A stretch of 64,000 nucleotides of DNA from positions 124,001 through 188,000 of the forward strand of contig CALVAC010000001.1 in the NCBI GenBank assembly GCA_944325435.1, in the 5' to 3' direction. Below the pieces are notes generated by a model. It was not told where the DNA came from. It was given only the letters and a program-made list of their open reading frames with translations, and did no database searches. The translations under genes and the position numbers were made by a program. Source of the DNA: an uncultured Bacteroidales bacterium. Its GTDB lineage: Bacteria > Bacteroidota > Bacteroidia > Bacteroidales > UBA932. This document shows, piece after piece, positions 35,768 through 43,477 of the stretch; the stretch's first letter is position 1; every line of letters begins with the position of its first letter.

Positions 35768-36784
35768 ATGGCATCTGAAGCAAGAAAAAGTATGCTCCAT
35801 GGGGTACTGCTCATAGCACTGTTCTCCTGTGCCGCATTCTATATAGCGGACTTCGATTTCATCAGGAAACTTTCATTCAGCCCGCTGATTGTCGGCATCG
35901 TGCTGGGGATGCTGTACGCGAATTCCCTGCGGAACAATCTTCCAGAGACATGGGTTCCAGGCATCAAGTTCTGCTCCAAACAGGTACTGCGTCTCGGCAT
36001 CATCCTGTACGGATTCCGCCTGACTTTCCAGAGCGTCATCGCGGTCGGGACAGAAGCCATTGTCATAGACCTTATCATTGTGACCCTCACCCTGCTTATA
36101 GGGATTGGCGCAGGAAGACTTCTGAAACTGGACAGGGACCTTTCCCTGCTGACAGCCACCGGCAGCGCAATATGCGGAGCGGCCGCCGTCCTCGGAGCAG
36201 AATCCGTCATCAAGCCTCAACCTTACAAGACTGCCGTAGCCGTCTCCACTGTTGTGATATTCGGGACAATCGCTATGTTTCTCTATCCGATGCTCTACCG
36301 TAGCGGAGTCACCGGACTGGATGAGACAGGAATGGGAGTCTACACAGGCTCAACCCTCCATGAAGTCGCCCATGTGGTCGGAGCGGGCAACGCTATGGGG
36401 GACAAGATTTCGGACACTGCCATTATCGTCAAGATGATAAGGGTCATCCTCCTCGCCCCTGTGCTTCTGATAATGAGTTTCCTTATCGGAGGCAAACCGG
36501 CACCCGGACAGAAACGCAAGGTCACCGTACCGTGGTTCGCTTTCGGATTTATCGCGGTTATCGGATTCAATTCACTGAACCTGATACCATCTTCCATCGT
36601 CAACTATATCAATGGCTTCGACACGTTTCTGCTCACTATGGCCATGACTGCCCTCGGAGCAGAGACAAGCATCGACAAGTTCCGGCAGGCCGGGGCAAAA
36701 CCGTTCCTCCTTGCCGCCATCCTGTTCGTATGGCTCATGGGAGGAGGCTATCTGCTCGCCCGCTACCTCGGGCCGCTGCTGTAA
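35768..36784 (+). CDS. YeiH family putative sulfate exporter
   Basis: 338 residues from the ATG at 35768; the frame opens earlier but that part lies across the promoter. About ten membrane helices. Family blocks are present: SFSPLIVGIVLGMLYANSLR, LRLGIILYGFRLTFQ, the glycine-rich TATGSAICGAAAVLGAE and STLHEVAHVVGAG. The family (Pfam Cons_hypoth698) is annotated as putative sulfate exporters on slim evidence, and real substrates are open. It is usually placed beside a LysR regulator, but here it stands alone. Intact. Confidence 0.88.
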   Translation: MASEARKSMLHGVLLIALFSCAAFYIADFDFIRKLSFSPLIVGIVLGMLYANSLRNNLPETWVPGIKFCSKQVLRLGIILYGFRLTFQSVIAVGTEAIVIDLIIVTLTLLIGIGAGRLLKLDRDLSLLTATGSAICGAAAVLGAESVIKPQPYKTAVAVSTVVIFGTIAMFLYPMLYRSGVTGLDETGMGVYTGSTLHEVAHVVGAGNAMGDKISDTAIIVKMIRVILLAPVLLIMSFLIGGKPAPGQKRKVTVPWFAFGFIAVIGFNSLNLIPSSIVNYINGFDTFLLTMAMTALGAETSIDKFRQAGAKPFLLAAILFVWLMGGGYLLARYLGPLL

Positions 36785-36849
36785 CCAGCCGGGCCTTATT
36801 GTCCAATTCGACTACGCGACCGGATACCCGGCTCCTGCACAGCCTCGGT

Positions 36850-37293
36850 CTACAGAATCTGTGCAGCGTGATTCCTGGTGTCCACCTTGTCTATGACTCT
36901 TTCTATTTCCCCTGTTTCAGAGATGATGAATGTCTTGCGGAGCGTCCCTTCCGTAACCTTGCCGTACATCTTCTTCTCTCCCCAAGCCCCGAAAGCACGC
37001 AGCATTTCAGTCGACGGGTCTGAAAGCAGGGTAAACGGCAGCGAGTTCTTCTCCCTGAACCTCATATGCGAAGCCGCGCTGTCCCTGCTGACTCCATAGA
37101 CTTCATATCCCGCAGCCTTCAAGGCTCCGAAATTGTCCCTGAGGCTGCAAGCCTCCGCCGTACACCCCGGAGTGCTGTCTTTCGGATAGAAATAAAGCAC
37201 AATCCTCTTGCCTGCAAAATCCTTGTCCGTAACCGTATTGCCGTCCTGGTCCTGCACCCGGAATTCCGGCATTCTGTCTCCTTCTTTCAACAT
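36850..37293 (-). CDS. bcp: Thioredoxin-dependent thiol peroxidase (Bcp/PrxQ)
   Basis: A 147-residue peroxiredoxin Q. YFYPKDSTPGCTAEACSLRD carries the peroxidatic Cys (PGCT) and, five residues on, the resolving Cys of the atypical two-Cys type; SRDSAASHMRF holds a further conserved Arg/Ser region. It reduces hydroperoxides using thioredoxin. Length is normal. The degraded thioredoxin copy at 37338-37555 lies directly upstream on the same strand, so a thioredoxin/peroxidase pair may once have stood here. The C-terminal end is slightly extended (KVDTRNHAAQIL), as in many Bcp proteins. Confidence 0.94.
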   Translation of the reverse strand: MLKEGDRMPEFRVQDQDGNTVTDKDFAGKRIVLYFYPKDSTPGCTAEACSLRDNFGALKAAGYEVYGVSRDSAASHMRFREKNSLPFTLLSDPSTEMLRAFGAWGEKKMYGKVTEGTLRKTFIISETGEIERVIDKVDTRNHAAQIL

Positions 37294-37337
37294 ATCGATA
37301 AATTTAATGTCAATCCTATAAACTCGGCAATCCTTAT

Positions 37338-37555
37338 TTACTGCCTGTCAGTGTCATTTACAATCTTTTCCTGACGGGAAAGCCTCCAGTATCCTGCCCA
37401 TCCATCTGCGGCTACCCCATCCACAGGGATAACAGCAGTGAAGGAATCGAACGGATACCGGACACACCAGCCAGCTCATCCGGATATTTCCACTCATCCG
37501 GATTTTTCTCATAATCGGCGACTTTTGTCAAGGAGTCCGCCTTTGTCAATTCCGC
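37338..37555 (-). pseudogene. Degraded thioredoxin (TrxP-like) with internal deletion and frameshift
   Basis: On the minus strand the frame reads AELTKADSLTKVADYEKNPD then EWKYPDELAGVSGIRSIPSL. The first part fits the N-terminus of Bacteroides-type thioredoxins (LTKAEFL.KV.NYEKNP..WKY), the second their C-terminal GIRSIP block. The roughly 48 residues that should lie between, including the CGPC active site, are missing. Just after SIPSLL a one-base loss shifts the frame to a stop at 37412; the other frame goes on as IPVDGVAADGWAGYW and KIVND to a stop at 37338, again like a thioredoxin tail. So this is a dead gene. Start codon not identifiable. The 317-base gap 37294-37610 holds nothing else I can name. 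Confidence 0.65.
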
Positions 37556-37610
37556 CAGCACGATTTTCCACAGGAAAAAACAATTTGTAAATATACGAAT
37601 TTTGCAACAC

Positions 37611-39248
37611 TTACAAATAAGTTGATTTCTTTCTCGCAAGATACTCGATGGCATAGACCGGCCAACGGGGAACTTTTCGGATATTTGTACGGACTGCAGG
37701 AATATCGCACATAAGGAAAATGGAAGCAAGGACTAATGCGAACCAGATAACATAGCCATAAACCTGTTTCATTGTCACCATCATCATAGAGTGCAGGAAG
37801 TCGTGCCCAATGTATTCCCCAAAATTCAAGCATGCCATATTCAATTGCGTTAAAGTGAACTGCTGCCCGTAGCGAATCATATTGTCATTCATAAAGTGCG
37901 AGAATATGGCCGTATAAATACCGTAACCTGCAGCTCCCGCCAGATACATATGGAAGATATTGAAAACGGACAAGCCCATGAAAAACTGCTCAAGACTGGG
38001 GACTGATTCGTCTAAAGCCCACATCAATGTCGGGGCAAGGATGGCATAGGCAAACCCGCGCAGAAAAATTGCAAAGCGGTATTGTTCAATATTGACATCT
38101 ATGTCCAGAGTAAAATACATCAACATACCATACAGCGCAATACTGATGAAGGCAATGCCGAAGAGTTTCCATACCTTCCACTTTTTGACTTTCAGCCAAT
38201 AGAGATCGAACAAAATGCCGAAATACATCCCTGGAAGTACCCACATGTACTGTGACTCTTTGGTCAGCTCCTCCAGCCGGAGAACTTCACTGTAAAGTAT
38301 CTCTTCCATCGTGTGTTCGGCACCGAAGGCAAGTTCGGCAAAGAATGTGACGATGAGGATGGGAACGACATTGCGGCGCGTAAAAAGACTCAGTTCAATA
38401 TAGGGGTAACGGTAATAGCGCCCGCGGTAGAGCACGATACCGAAAAGTACAATGGCAACACCGAGCAGGACGCGCATGCGGAGAGTGTCGAACCAGATGA
38501 AATGGTCGCCATACACCACGATGTACGACACAGTGAGCATCAATCCGCAGATGAGCAATGCACCTTGAAAGTCAATCCCCTTAAGTGACAGGCGCTGAGG
38601 CATGGGACAAAAAGGACGGCAAAAGACAGCCTGCGTGAACAGCACGAACGACATGGTGCCGATGGTAAAGACATGCATCATCTGCCATGTGAAATGATGG
38701 GCAAACCAGGCAGCAAGCCATCCGCTCCCCTCAATGGCGGTGAGCAGTATGATGTGGAGTACTGGGAAAAAGACTGCAAAATCACGCCGTGGGGTAATCC
38801 AAAGCTGAATGTTGCTCATACACTCGAACGTACCTTGTATCTTAGCCATTCCGGCTATGAAGCACACGGCTATGAGTACAGGCATCGACTGGCAATGCAG
38901 CGTCAGCACATTGCAAACTGCAATGATGATGGCAGAACCGCAGAGCAATTGTCTGTTGGTGAAGCGGAACTTCATACGGAAGAGCATAGGGAAGTAGACA
39001 GCCATACCCGCAAGGGTAGCATAAAGAAGAAAGAGAATATCTTCAATCATGAAGCCAGTGGTGCCCCGGATGCTATCCATCGCACCAAGGAAAATTCCCC
39101 CGCTGAACTGGAAACAAAGAGCTGTCAGGACATAAAGCCACGGCTGTATCCGGCGAGGCACCCACTCTTTCATCATAGGCATGGAAAAGCCGATGTCCGG
39201 TGCAGGACCGCCGGCACTTTTCATAAAGAATTCTGTCAATTGTCCCAT
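37611..39248 (-). CDS. MFS drug transporter of a tripartite efflux system (14-helix, DHA2-like)
   Basis: A 545-residue membrane protein with about 14 hydrophobic segments, placed last in an operon after TolC and HlyD genes, as in EmrAB-TolC systems. The N-terminal part (RRIQPWLYVLTALCFQFSGG) and the paired MFS repeats are weakly conserved; no DHA2 signature is perfect, and the protein belongs to a divergent Bacteroidetes group. It would pass substrates such as hydrophobic drugs or bile-like compounds to the HlyD adaptor. The gap to hlyD is 6 bases. GC is lower than in the housekeeping genes. The ATG at 39248 is used. Confidence 0.85.
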   Translation of the reverse strand: MGQLTEFFMKSAGGPAPDIGFSMPMMKEWVPRRIQPWLYVLTALCFQFSGGIFLGAMDSIRGTTGFMIEDILFLLYATLAGMAVYFPMLFRMKFRFTNRQLLCGSAIIIAVCNVLTLHCQSMPVLIAVCFIAGMAKIQGTFECMSNIQLWITPRRDFAVFFPVLHIILLTAIEGSGWLAAWFAHHFTWQMMHVFTIGTMSFVLFTQAVFCRPFCPMPQRLSLKGIDFQGALLICGLMLTVSYIVVYGDHFIWFDTLRMRVLLGVAIVLFGIVLYRGRYYRYPYIELSLFTRRNVVPILIVTFFAELAFGAEHTMEEILYSEVLRLEELTKESQYMWVLPGMYFGILFDLYWLKVKKWKVWKLFGIAFISIALYGMLMYFTLDIDVNIEQYRFAIFLRGFAYAILAPTLMWALDESVPSLEQFFMGLSVFNIFHMYLAGAAGYGIYTAIFSHFMNDNMIRYGQQFTLTQLNMACLNFGEYIGHDFLHSMMMVTMKQVYGYVIWFALVLASIFLMCDIPAVRTNIRKVPRWPVYAIEYLARKKSTYL

Positions 39249-39254
39249 TATACA

Positions 39255-40289
39255 TCACTCCTCAATGATACATTCCACATTATAACCGCTCTTGAGCTTT
39301 GCCGTATTTTCATTCTCATCAAGTCTGACGCGTACGGTAACACGCTGCTCAACCTTCACGAAATTACCTGTGGCATTGTCAACCGGAATGAGGGAGAAAG
39401 CGCTGCCGGTAGCATCCGAGATGCGTTCCACCGTACCTGTATACTGTACACCGGGAACAGCATCAACTGTAATTTGCGCCTTGCTGCCCACCTTGATGTG
39501 AGGCAACTGGCTTTCCCTGTAGTTCGCCTCGACCCAACGTTCACCATTGTCAACTATGTTCACCAATGTCTGACCAGGACTGACAAGCTGACCTGCATTG
39601 ATATCTTTCATACCGGCAGTGCCATTGCAAGTAGCAATGATATAGCAATAGGAAAGATTGAGACGGGCAAGGTCAACGGCACGACGAGCCAACTCGATAT
39701 CCTGCTCAGAGACAGAAAGCTGATGCCCCTGTTCGTCAACGACAGCAGACTGCATCTGACGGGAACGGACAGCCTGCTCGTAAGCAGCCCTGGCACTCTG
39801 ATAAGCTGTATGTACTTCATCATACTGTTGCCGGGTAACAGCATCCTGGCCGAGAAGATTCCTGAATCGGTTATCCTCACGCATGGCATTCTCCATCTGT
39901 ACCCGTGCGGATTCAATGCCGGCTTCGGTAACTGTCATACCTGTCCTGGCGGTAACGATGCTGCTAGCCGTTCTCTGCGCAGCTTGTTCTGCACGGATAA
40001 GGTCAGCCTCGGCTTGAGCCAGCCGTAAGCGGAATTCAGCATCATCAATGACAACAAGTGTATCGCCCTTCTTTACCTGCTGGAAGTCCGTGAAACGCAC
40101 CTCGCGGATGAAGCCTTGCACACGACTGCCGTGAGGCACAATGTTCTGACGCACACGGGCATTATCGGTAAATTCCCCGTTGCCGAAATGCATAAACCGG
40201 CTCACTGCATAAACGGCTCCACCCAAAAGGCAAAGCACGATGAATGCATTGTATAAACAGATGTGTATCCTGTTCTTTTCCATTGTCAT
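39255..40289 (-). CDS. HlyD/EmrA family membrane-fusion protein
   Basis: A 344-residue periplasmic adaptor with one N-terminal membrane anchor (ICLYNAFIVLCLLGGAVYAV). The biotinyl-lipoyl-like halves flank a long helical hairpin (about 95-200) rich in Glu/Arg/Ala heptads such as SARAAYEQAVRSRQMQSAVV; the barrel region has VEANYRESQLPHIKVGSKAQ and the C-terminal RVTVRVRLDENEN. This links the inner-membrane MFS pump to TolC. The start codon overlaps the TolC stop (ATGA, 40286-40289). An internal ATG two codons later is also possible. Intact, typical length of the EmrA type. Confidence 0.92.
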   Translation of the reverse strand: MTMEKNRIHICLYNAFIVLCLLGGAVYAVSRFMHFGNGEFTDNARVRQNIVPHGSRVQGFIREVRFTDFQQVKKGDTLVVIDDAEFRLRLAQAEADLIRAEQAAQRTASSIVTARTGMTVTEAGIESARVQMENAMREDNRFRNLLGQDAVTRQQYDEVHTAYQSARAAYEQAVRSRQMQSAVVDEQGHQLSVSEQDIELARRAVDLARLNLSYCYIIATCNGTAGMKDINAGQLVSPGQTLVNIVDNGERWVEANYRESQLPHIKVGSKAQITVDAVPGVQYTGTVERISDATGSAFSLIPVDNATGNFVKVEQRVTVRVRLDENENTAKLKSGYNVECIIEE

Positions 40290-41677
40290 AGCGTATTTGT
40301 GATGTATTTGAGTCTATAGAAATTATAAAGCATGTTGATACGGGCATCAACCAGTGCCATTTCGGCAGAAAGTTTCATGTTGGAGGCATCAACCATATCG
40401 GTAAGGAGCGCAAGGTCATTATGATAACGGTTCTGTACCACGGCGTAGTTCTGTTCTGCGAGTTCCACCTGCTTCAGCTGCGTCTTAACCTCGGTGCATG
40501 ATGTCAGAAGATCGGTATAGTTTGCCTGTACACTATTCTCAACTCCCTCACGGGCCAGGGCGAGAGCTTCCTGCGACTGCCGGTGCTCAATACGGGCCTT
40601 GCGGATGTTGTGTCTGTTCTTCCAAAGACTGCCGAGACTGAATTTCACATCTATTCCGACAAACCACACGTTTACATTGCAATCCTTAGGGATGAGGTCT
40701 TGCGTATAGGGGCCGGATAAATTATTTTCTGCTACAACAGCCACTGAAGGCAATGATTCCGCCCTCGCCTGCCTTATCCTCTGTTCCGACAGATTGGCGG
40801 CAACTGTTGCCTGACGGATACCAAGGTTGCTGTCCGCTGCGGTCTGCTGCCACGTCTCTTGATCGGGAATTGCCGAGACAGCATTTATTTCCATATTGAG
40901 CGCATCCTTATCGGGGACTATAACTGTCTGCTCCGGCAAATGGAGTGTCGTGACCAACTGATAGTTAATGATGGCAGACGCATCCGCGAGCCTTGTCAGC
41001 GTGAGTTGGAGACTCTGCAGCTGAAATTCATAGCGGGTTATGTCATTCTGCAAAACAACACCCTGCTCCCGGCGGGCTTTCATTTGCTCTATCTCTTTCT
41101 GTGTAAGTTCGATATTCCGGCGGACCACTTCTATCTGATTGCCCAGTTTGCAGAGGTCAAGATAGTACCCTGTCAACAAGAAGCGCACCTCCTGACGGCT
41201 CGTCTTGACATCGAGTTCCGCCATCTCCCTGACCAATTCCGCCATACGGATGCCTGAACGGACAGCACCACCGGCATACACTGTCTGTGACACCTGCGCA
41301 ATAAAGCTGTTACCCCAATGCGGTGTGTCCTGCTTGCCGTTCGGGACGGGAACAACGCCCACACCCGGCACGGTATAATCAGTCGTCCCGCTGGTCGAAA
41401 AACTTCGAGACAGCATGACTGCATTGCCGGTATAACTGCCCTGAATACTTAAATCCACACTCGGCAGCAAACCCGACCTGGCTGCTGCCACCCCTTCATC
41501 GGCCGCCTGCAGAGCCACCTCACTAACCCTCACTTTCTGACTCTGCCGGTCAGCAAGATTGTAAAGTGCCGCGAGCGTCATCGTCTGCCCGGTCTTCTCC
41601 TGTGCACAAGACACAGGAGAAGACACCCCGGCCATCAAAGCGACAGCCAGAGCTGAATAAGCTATATGTCTGTTCAT
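40286..41677 (-). CDS. TolC family outer-membrane efflux protein
   Basis: 463 residues with a signal peptide (YSALAVALMAGVSSPVSC, then AQEKTGQ). A lipid-anchor Cys is possible at VSCAQ. Two outer-membrane-factor repeats give the alpha/beta-barrel tunnel: VRVSEVALQAADEGVAAARS and the mirrored VKFSLGSLWKNRHNIRKARI. It forms the exit duct for the HlyD/MFS pump encoded after it. Its ATG at 41677 overlaps by ATGA with the stop of a 43-codon reading frame upstream (41674-41805), so translation may be coupled to that frame. The presumed promoter -7 box is at 41865-41872. Confidence 0.93.
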   Translation of the reverse strand: MNRHIAYSALAVALMAGVSSPVSCAQEKTGQTMTLAALYNLADRQSQKVRVSEVALQAADEGVAAARSGLLPSVDLSIQGSYTGNAVMLSRSFSTSGTTDYTVPGVGVVPVPNGKQDTPHWGNSFIAQVSQTVYAGGAVRSGIRMAELVREMAELDVKTSRQEVRFLLTGYYLDLCKLGNQIEVVRRNIELTQKEIEQMKARREQGVVLQNDITRYEFQLQSLQLTLTRLADASAIINYQLVTTLHLPEQTVIVPDKDALNMEINAVSAIPDQETWQQTAADSNLGIRQATVAANLSEQRIRQARAESLPSVAVVAENNLSGPYTQDLIPKDCNVNVWFVGIDVKFSLGSLWKNRHNIRKARIEHRQSQEALALAREGVENSVQANYTDLLTSCTEVKTQLKQVELAEQNYAVVQNRYHNDLALLTDMVDASNMKLSAEMALVDARINMLYNFYRLKYITNTL

Positions 41678-41805
41678 GAAATAGAAATAGATGTATTGTT
41701 GTCCATTATTCTTTCACTTTGGTTCATTCCCTCGGAAATACTAATAATGAACTCTTTGAGTCCGGACAGCATACATCTGCCACAATGCGCTACAAACTGC
41801 CTCAT
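41674..41805 (-). CDS. Possible 43-residue leader peptide translationally coupled to tolC
   Basis: A short frame runs from ATG at 41805 to a TGA at 41676-41674 that overlaps the tolC ATG (ATGA). It contains a CGRC motif (MRQFVAHCGRCMLSGLKEF) and ends in a Ser/Ile-rich tail. The -7 box TACTTTTG at 41872-41865 would start the mRNA near 41858, about 53 bases before this ATG. No family is recognised. It may be a regulatory leader peptide or a chance frame; the ATGA junction and the fitting distance are the only support. Confidence 0.35.
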   Translation of the reverse strand: MRQFVAHCGRCMLSGLKEFIISISEGMNQSERIMDNNTSISIS

Positions 41806-42222
41806 CAGGGAACAGAAAGAGATGAGAGCCGAATTTCGAGCACTATTGATTAAGAAATCCGGTGCAAAAGTACAAATTAAATCCAAACAAGAAATTAAAA
41901 ATCGGCAGAATTTCAGTTTATACCCTTACTGATATACACGAAAAAAACTCGCGACCCCAACCTTGGCAAGGCATATAAGCCTATGGTCATCAATTCTTGA
42001 CATTTCTGTTTTTCAACAGAATAGCACATCTCTATTCCATTGATATTCCTTTCAAGTCCAACTTTAGTCCAACAACAGATGTGTCCCAAACTTGTCTGGT
42101 TAAACTTAAATCTTTCAAAAATCTGTCGTATATATAGCTATTCCCTTTGATAAATTTATGGCTTTATGGCTTTGAAAAATATCGTACCATAATGGATAAA
42201 ATAAACAGCATATGGACCTGTC
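41806..42222. other. Gene-free stretch holding the efflux promoter and the distal tRNA-like repeat
   Basis: 417 bases without a credible gene. From left to right: the efflux -7 box TACTTTTG (minus strand, 41872-41865), the 26-bp tRNA-Gly copy (41946-41971), a direct repeat AGTCCAAC at 42055-42062 and 42066-42073, and two tandem TTTATGGC units (42155-42170). GC is about 35%, well below the chromosomal average. No integrase remnant was recognised. Confidence 0.55.
41946..41971 (+). repeat. 26-bp direct copy of the middle of tRNA-Gly (candidate att half)
   Basis: These 26 bases are identical, same orientation, to 42920-42945 inside the tRNA-Gly gene (anticodon loop, 3' anticodon stem, variable loop, 5' half of the T arm). 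They lie downstream of the tRNA 3' end, 974 bases away. The rest of the tRNA 3' end is not copied; the flank becomes an A run. Confidence 0.75.
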
Positions 42223-42495
42223 TTATTTGAACAGTTCTGAATGAGTGCCCAACCTTATCAGTTTGATGATATTTTCTGTTTCGTCAAGCCAAATAAGCAG
42301 CAGGTCATTCTCCACATGGCATTCCATAAAGCCATTATACTCTCCTGCAAGCAAGTGTGGCTTATATTCCCTTGTCACAGTGCCGGTTTCCTGCAGCATT
42401 TGCAGGACAACTGAAAGACTGGCTACCTTGTCTGCTCTGTTCTGATATTTCTTTAGGTCTTTCTTGAATTGTCTTGTGATTTTCAACTCCCACAT
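42223..42495 (-). CDS. YafQ-type toxin (RelE superfamily mRNA interferase)
   Basis: A 90-residue toxin. The N-terminal MWELKITRQFKKDLKKYQN is the RelE/YafQ helical hairpin, and the core ends MECHVENDLLLIWLDETENI then IKLIRLGTHSELF; ECH...D.LLIW and the closing GTHSELF are the YafQ signature, including the catalytic His and terminal His/Phe. YafQ cleaves mRNA in the ribosomal A site. The antitoxin gene lies immediately upstream with 6 bases between. It is intact, and sits inside the stretch bracketed by the tRNA-Gly repeat. Confidence 0.9.
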   Translation of the reverse strand: MWELKITRQFKKDLKKYQNRADKVASLSVVLQMLQETGTVTREYKPHLLAGEYNGFMECHVENDLLLIWLDETENIIKLIRLGTHSELFK

Positions 42496-42501
42496 ATCCC
42501 T

Positions 42502-42753
42502 CTATTCCAATGATTTCACAAAGTCTTCAAATGTGTCCAAATTCAGTTTTTCCAGATTCTTGTTTTCTTTTGCCTCTTTCATTGCAGCAACAGTCTCGTC
42601 ATTGGGTGTCCTGTAGACAACATCCATAAGGACGCTCTCTACATAATTGTTGAGGCTTCTGTTTTCTTTTCTTGCCTCTATCTTCAGCCTTTCAAGTAAG
42701 TCCTTTCTTAGCCTGAAAGCAGTCTGTTTCCTGTCTATTGCTATTGTATCCAT
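42502..42753 (-). CDS. Ribbon-helix-helix antitoxin partner of the YafQ-type toxin
   Basis: 83 residues from the ATG at 42753, which starts at MDTIAIDRKQTAFRLRKDLL; the frame continues 12 codons further, across the promoter, and is rejected there. The segment TAFRLRKDLLERLKIEARKE and SLNNYVESVL fit an Arc/MetJ ribbon-helix-helix DNA-binding domain, and the acidic C-terminus (KENKNLEKLNLDTFEDFVKS) would wrap the toxin. It is probably autoregulated together with the toxin from the promoter at 42776-42806. Confidence 0.88.
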   Translation of the reverse strand: MDTIAIDRKQTAFRLRKDLLERLKIEARKENRSLNNYVESVLMDVVYRTPNDETVAAMKEAKENKNLEKLNLDTFEDFVKSLE

Positions 42754-42775
42754 ATATCCGCCATATTTAATATCA

Positions 42776-42806
42776 CAAATATATAACATTAGTATAACAA
42801 ATCAAA
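42776..42806 (-). promoter_or_regulatory. Promoter of the toxin-antitoxin pair
   Basis: Minus strand TTTG (42806-42803), 19 bases, TATATTTG (42783-42776): a full consensus match. Start near 42769, leader about 16 bases. The surrounding DNA is AT-rich and palindromic enough for antitoxin binding, but no single operator stands out. Confidence 0.7.
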
Positions 42807-42863
42807 ATACTTTTACTGGTGATCCCATCACCGCCTTGTCGGAGCGACATAACCCATTGACAC

Positions 42864-42894
42864 AAAAAGAAAAAGGCCATCATTTCTGATGACC
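42864..42894 (-). terminator. Terminator of tRNA-Gly
   Basis: On the minus strand GGTCATCA, loop GAAA, TGATGGCC (42894-42875; one G-T pair) followed by TTTTTCTTTTT (42874-42864). It begins 5 bases after the tRNA 3' end. Confidence 0.8.
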
Positions 42895-42898
42895 TTTA

Positions 42899-42974
42899 TG
42901 GAGCGGAAAACGAGACTCGAACTCGCGACCCCAACCTTGGCAAGGTTGTGCTCTACCAACTGAGCTATTTCCGC
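42899..42974 (-). tRNA. tRNA-Gly (anticodon GCC)
   Basis: 76 bases. Acceptor GCGGAAA/TTTCCGC (42974-42968 and 42909-42903), discriminator T, encoded CCA (42901-42899). D arm with GCTC/GAGC, anticodon stem CAACC/GGTTG with loop TTGCCAA giving GCC, T arm with the usual GTTCGAGTC loop. Its bases 42920-42945 are copied at 41946-41971. It is complete and probably functional; a terminator follows. Confidence 0.97.
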
Positions 42975-43145
42975 GAATGGGATTGCAAAGATAGGTGAAT
43001 TTTCTGATTCTCCAAAATATTTCTGCAAAACCTCGAAAAATTAGAATGCCTATCGCATAAATCAATGCATTGCTGCATTTATACCGGCTCTGGAACAGCA
43101 GTCTGCCTGTACCGGTCCGTATAGCTCCCTGCACACAGATTGGAA

Positions 43146-43475
43146 TCACTGCTTCGGCACGGCCGCAAGAAATTCCAGATTGTCATCGGAGTCATTTATC
43201 AGGCTGTGTGTATGGCCCTTCGGACAATAATGGCAGACCCCCGCATACACCGGAGAGGCATCACCGTCAAAAATCACGGAACCCCGGCCTGAAGTTATGA
43301 AAATCATCTCGCAGCTGTCCTCATGCGTATGCATCCCTATGGAAGCCCCTGGGACAAGAAGGCCTTTCATGATTCGGTTGGTGCCATCGAAGAACATCTT
43401 GGCCCGCAATTCCTTTGCCCCTCCCTTGAACTCGGGGAAAGAGGAAAGTTCCATTTCAGAAAAGTCTATGTTCAT
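43146..43475 (-). CDS. Cupin-domain protein
   Basis: 109 residues from the ATG at 43475 (a TTG six bases earlier overlaps the pheS stop). The cupin motifs read GASIGMHTHEDSCEMIFITS (His, His, Glu metal ligands) and PKGHTHSLIND (third His). Such small single-cupin proteins often bind a metal and a sugar, or act as isomerases or sensors; nothing here fixes a substrate. It follows pheS with 2 bases between the stop and the ATG, so it is co-translated with the phenylalanyl-tRNA synthetase gene. Confidence 0.85.
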   Translation of the reverse strand: MNIDFSEMELSSFPEFKGGAKELRAKMFFDGTNRIMKGLLVPGASIGMHTHEDSCEMIFITSGRGSVIFDGDASPVYAGVCHYCPKGHTHSLINDSDDNLEFLAAVPKQ

Positions 43476-43477
43476 AG

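Noticed and set aside
38673..40028. A 451-codon rightward frame across the MFS and HlyD genes
   Set aside because: Antisense to two well-recognised genes and itself without any recognisable domain.
42155..42173. Tandem TTTATGGC units as a possible CRISPR or satellite
   Set aside because: Only two 8-base copies, no spacers; recorded only as a short local duplication.
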